Assembly (NCBI GenBank): GCA_031271475.1
Contig: JAISVP010000093.1
Coordinates: 1-5,851, forward strand
DNA from: Oscillospiraceae bacterium
GTDB taxonomy: Bacteria > Bacillota > Clostridia > Oscillospirales > Ruminococcaceae
DNA: 5,851 nt
Reading direction: 5' to 3'
The translations under genes were made by a program, and so were the position numbers. The notes under the pieces were generated by a model. The model ran no database searches. It was not told where the DNA came from and was given only the letters and a program-made list of their open reading frames with translations. Of the stretch, positions 4,080 through 5,851 are shown in pieces; position 1 is the stretch's first letter; each line of letters starts with the position of its first letter.

Positions 4080-5851
4080 ATGCTAAGAATGATTAAAAAT
4101 AACAGTAACCCGAAAAAGCCGGCATCGCGCCGGCTTAAGGGCTTTACCCTCATTGAGATGGTAATAGTTGTACTGATTTTCGGGATTATCTTCGCAGGGG
4201 TGCTTGCATTGGTCGAACCGATTACGAACCAATACAGGAATACCGCGAAATATGAGGATGCACGTTCCAACATAGATAACGTGCGGTTTTATCTTGAGGA
4301 ATACCTGCGGTTTGCGGACAGAATGCATATCTATACGGGCGTTGAGAAAATGACAGATCTTGACGACCTTATGGAGCATTTTAATGATGAAAACAACCCG
4401 TTGGATTTCCATATTCCGGAAAAATCAGACACAGAGGAAATCGATGTAGCTGATGAAAACGGGAACATTACTAAAGTGACAGTTCCCGGGAAGACCGCAA
4501 TCGAAAATATAAACAATGACCCTCTGCTGGTCAATGGCGGCGGTGCGGGCAGCATTCCTATGGTGTCTTATAAGGTTTTGAATCCTATTCTGAAATACAG
4601 TGATTATACGCCGATAGCCAATTCAGATAAAAAGCAGCTTAACCCTGCCCTAACGGCAAACGGCGGTGAGGAATTGGAAAAAAGGCTTTCCGGTTCCCTA
4701 TCCGATTATAAAATAAAAGTTTCGGCGTTGCAGTACTTTTTAAGCCAGTTCGCACTTATTCCTGATAACCAGTACAGGACGGTTTATGCGGTTAATCCGG
4801 CTGACCTTGCAAAAGGAGCGGGCACTGATTTGGATATTTTTGCTAAATACAGGCAGAAATATGATCAGGGCTTTTTGAGTCCGTATTTGGCGCCGGCGGC
4901 GGTTGATCCTGCAACGGAGGAAATTTATACGACACTCGGTCCTTTTAATTGGAGTTCCGCAAATGTAGATGTTTCCTCTTTGAATGGTGTAACAGTTAAA
5001 CGTATTGAAGTTAATTTTAACAGTGCCGGAGGATTTAACGGAATTATAACTGTTAATGGTAATTCTCTGACTCTGGATTATGGTACTAGCTTGATGTCTT
5101 ATTCTTTTGATATTAATGGTGCATTAAACAGTTTGACAACTACAGCTTGGGATGCGGGTAATGGTATTACCTTCACCGTGGATGTCATAGTTGAGAAATC
5201 AGAAGGTCCAACCTACCACACAGTAACCTTTAATTCAGACGGCGGAACTGTTATAGCTCCCGTAATTGTAGAATCAGGGCAGACTGTATCCAGACCTGCC
5301 GACCCGACCAGAGCTGACGGTTGGAATTTTGACGGTTGGTATAACGGGGATGATCTGTTCGATTTCAGTTCCCCTATAAACGGCGACATTACGCTTACCG
5401 CGCATTGGAGCGACTCGTCAATAACAAAGTATGCGGTTACTTTTGTTCTGGATGGCGGTACTGCTGAATGGAATACACAGCAGGATGTTCCGGAGGGCGG
5501 TAAAGTAACCCGGCCGAGTACAGATCCGACAAGAACGGACTACAGGTTTACCGGTTGGTTTACGGATAACAGTCTTGAAACTGAGTTCGATTTTGAGAAT
5601 ACTTTAATAACAGGCGGCATAAATATTTATGCGGGATGGGAAGAAATATCGGAGGAAATTGACTACTGGGTACACACTTACCATCACAATAACGGTGCGA
5701 ATCCGGATTCTCATGAGGTGAGACCTAAGAGAACGGAAGGCGGATATGGACCTCCCGATCCCCCGGCTTCCCCCGGTGCCGGTTATACGTTTGAGGGTTG
5801 GTATGATAATCCGGAGTTTACCGGAGAGCGTCTCTACTATATTAATTACGG
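4080..5851 (+). CDS. giant type IV prepilin with adhesin-like C-terminal repeats (3' partial, at least 590 aa)
   Basis: The frame is open from ATG 4080 to the right edge. A 21-residue basic leader ends in RRLKG, followed by FTLIEMVIVVLIFGIIFAG. Cleavage after Gly21 leaves Phe at +1 and Glu26 at +5, a textbook prepilin signal with one membrane helix. Residues about 45-280 form a pilin head that I cannot assign to a family. Residues about 281-375 (FNWSSANVDV, FNSAGGFNGIITVNG, AWDAGNGITFTVDVIVE) look like a beta-sandwich, possibly carbohydrate-binding. From 379 there are Flg_new/InlB B-type repeats (Pfam PF09479): two complete and a third cut by the window edge. Each complete copy has VTF, DGG, P-x-DPTR, F-x-GW[YF] and a final W. 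Such repeats are beta-grasp-like stalk modules of Gram-positive surface adhesins. Their fusion to a prepilin suggests a pilus-borne adhesin. The C-terminus and any anchor or binding domain lie outside the window. Confidence 0.85.
   Translation, partial: MLRMIKNNSNPKKPASRRLKGFTLIEMVIVVLIFGIIFAGVLALVEPITNQYRNTAKYEDARSNIDNVRFYLEEYLRFADRMHIYTGVEKMTDLDDLMEHFNDENNPLDFHIPEKSDTEEIDVADENGNITKVTVPGKTAIENINNDPLLVNGGGAGSIPMVSYKVLNPILKYSDYTPIANSDKKQLNPALTANGGEELEKRLSGSLSDYKIKVSALQYFLSQFALIPDNQYRTVYAVNPADLAKGAGTDLDIFAKYRQKYDQGFLSPYLAPAAVDPATEEIYTTLGPFNWSSANVDVSSLNGVTVKRIEVNFNSAGGFNGIITVNGNSLTLDYGTSLMSYSFDINGALNSLTTTAWDAGNGITFTVDVIVEKSEGPTYHTVTFNSDGGTVIAPVIVESGQTVSRPADPTRADGWNFDGWYNGDDLFDFSSPINGDITLTAHWSDSSITKYAVTFVLDGGTAEWNTQQDVPEGGKVTRPSTDPTRTDYRFTGWFTDNSLETEFDFENTLITGGINIYAGWEEISEEIDYWVHTYHHNNGANPDSHEVRPKRTEGGYGPPDPPASPGAGYTFEGWYDNPEFTGERLYYINY
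4116..4136. other. perfect 8-bp hairpin in the leader-coding part of the giant prepilin gene
   Basis: AAGCCGGC (4116-4123) and GCCGGCTT (4129-4136) form a perfect GC-rich stem with loop ATCGC, 36 bases into the gene. On the plus strand it is followed by AAGGG, so it is no terminator there. On the minus strand the stem is followed by a short T-run (complement of A 4113-4117) and would look like an intrinsic terminator, but no minus-strand gene lies upstream of it. It encodes the basic KKPASRRLKG part of the leader. A role in slowing or gating early translation is possible. Confidence 0.5.
4920..5213 (+). other. beta-sandwich / carbohydrate-binding-like segment of the giant prepilin
   Basis: Residues about 281-378 begin at IYTTLGPFNWSS and show alternating hydrophobic strands, FNGIITVNG and WDAGNGITFTVDVIVE. 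The pattern recalls beta-jelly-roll carbohydrate-binding modules of ruminal Clostridia, which often have aromatic residues on one face; the Trp residues in FNW and AWDAG could serve this. No defining family motif is recognised, so this is a weak call. Base composition here is lower in G+C than in the flanking code. Confidence 0.3.
5214..5851 (+). repeat. Flg_new (Listeria-Bacteroides) repeats, two complete and one cut
   Basis: Copy 1 is at 5214-5408 (residues 379-443), copy 2 at 5430-5639 (451-520), and copy 3 from about 5664 (residue 529) to the edge. Conserved features are VTF at the start, DGG, G-x-x-V-x-R-P, DPTR, F-x-GW[YF], FDF and a terminal A-x-W. Copy 3 is divergent: YHHNNGA replaces the DGG part and PPASPGAGYTFEGWY the DPTR part. 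It may belong to a different subtype of the same beta-grasp family. The copies are diverged at the DNA level, so recent duplication is unlikely. Confidence 0.85.

Noticed and set aside
4116..4136. Intrinsic terminator on the minus strand
   Set aside because: It has a GC stem and a short T-run on that strand, but no minus-strand gene precedes it and it lies in coding sequence; it is kept only as a hairpin.

Overview
The window is one plus-strand stretch of a type IV pilus (or closely related type II secretion-like) operon. It holds four coding regions in a row: the 3' end of a PilO-like alignment-complex gene, a very large PilX/GspK-like minor pilin (876 aa), a small class-III-signal prepilin (186 aa), and the first 590 codons of a second very large prepilin that continues beyond the right edge. 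I see no credible minus-strand gene, RNA gene, mobile element or CRISPR array.

The organism is probably a Bacillota member, most likely an anaerobic Clostridia of gut or rumen type. This is inference from the strong AGGAGG-type ribosome binding sites, the pilin gene layout typical of Gram-positive type IV pili, and the Flg_new (Listeria-Bacteroides) repeats common on surface proteins of gut Firmicutes. No marker gene is present, so the taxonomy is not proven.

Layout: 1-716 PilO-like (5' end missing); 717-817 gap with an 11-bp stem-loop (761-787) and a GAGGAGG ribosome binding site; 818-3448 giant PilX-like pilin; 3449-3500 gap with a weaker stem-loop (3461-3483) and GAGGGTG; 3501-4061 small prepilin; 4062-4079 gap with AAGGAGGG; 4080 to the edge, giant multi-domain prepilin. 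The second and fourth genes reach far beyond a usual pilin (about 150-250 aa). The first carries beta-helix-like rungs and a Ca-loop-like motif. The second carries a jelly-roll-like or carbohydrate-binding-like segment followed by at least three Flg_new repeats.

Inferred joint role: the PilO-like protein belongs to the inner-membrane PilM/N/O platform that supports pilus assembly. The three pilin-like proteins would be processed by a prepilin peptidase encoded elsewhere. The small one could prime or link the minor-pilin complex, and the two giants would be displayed at the pilus tip as adhesins. No promoter or plus-strand intrinsic terminator was recognised, which fits the interior of a longer operon that probably carries pilM/pilN-type genes upstream.
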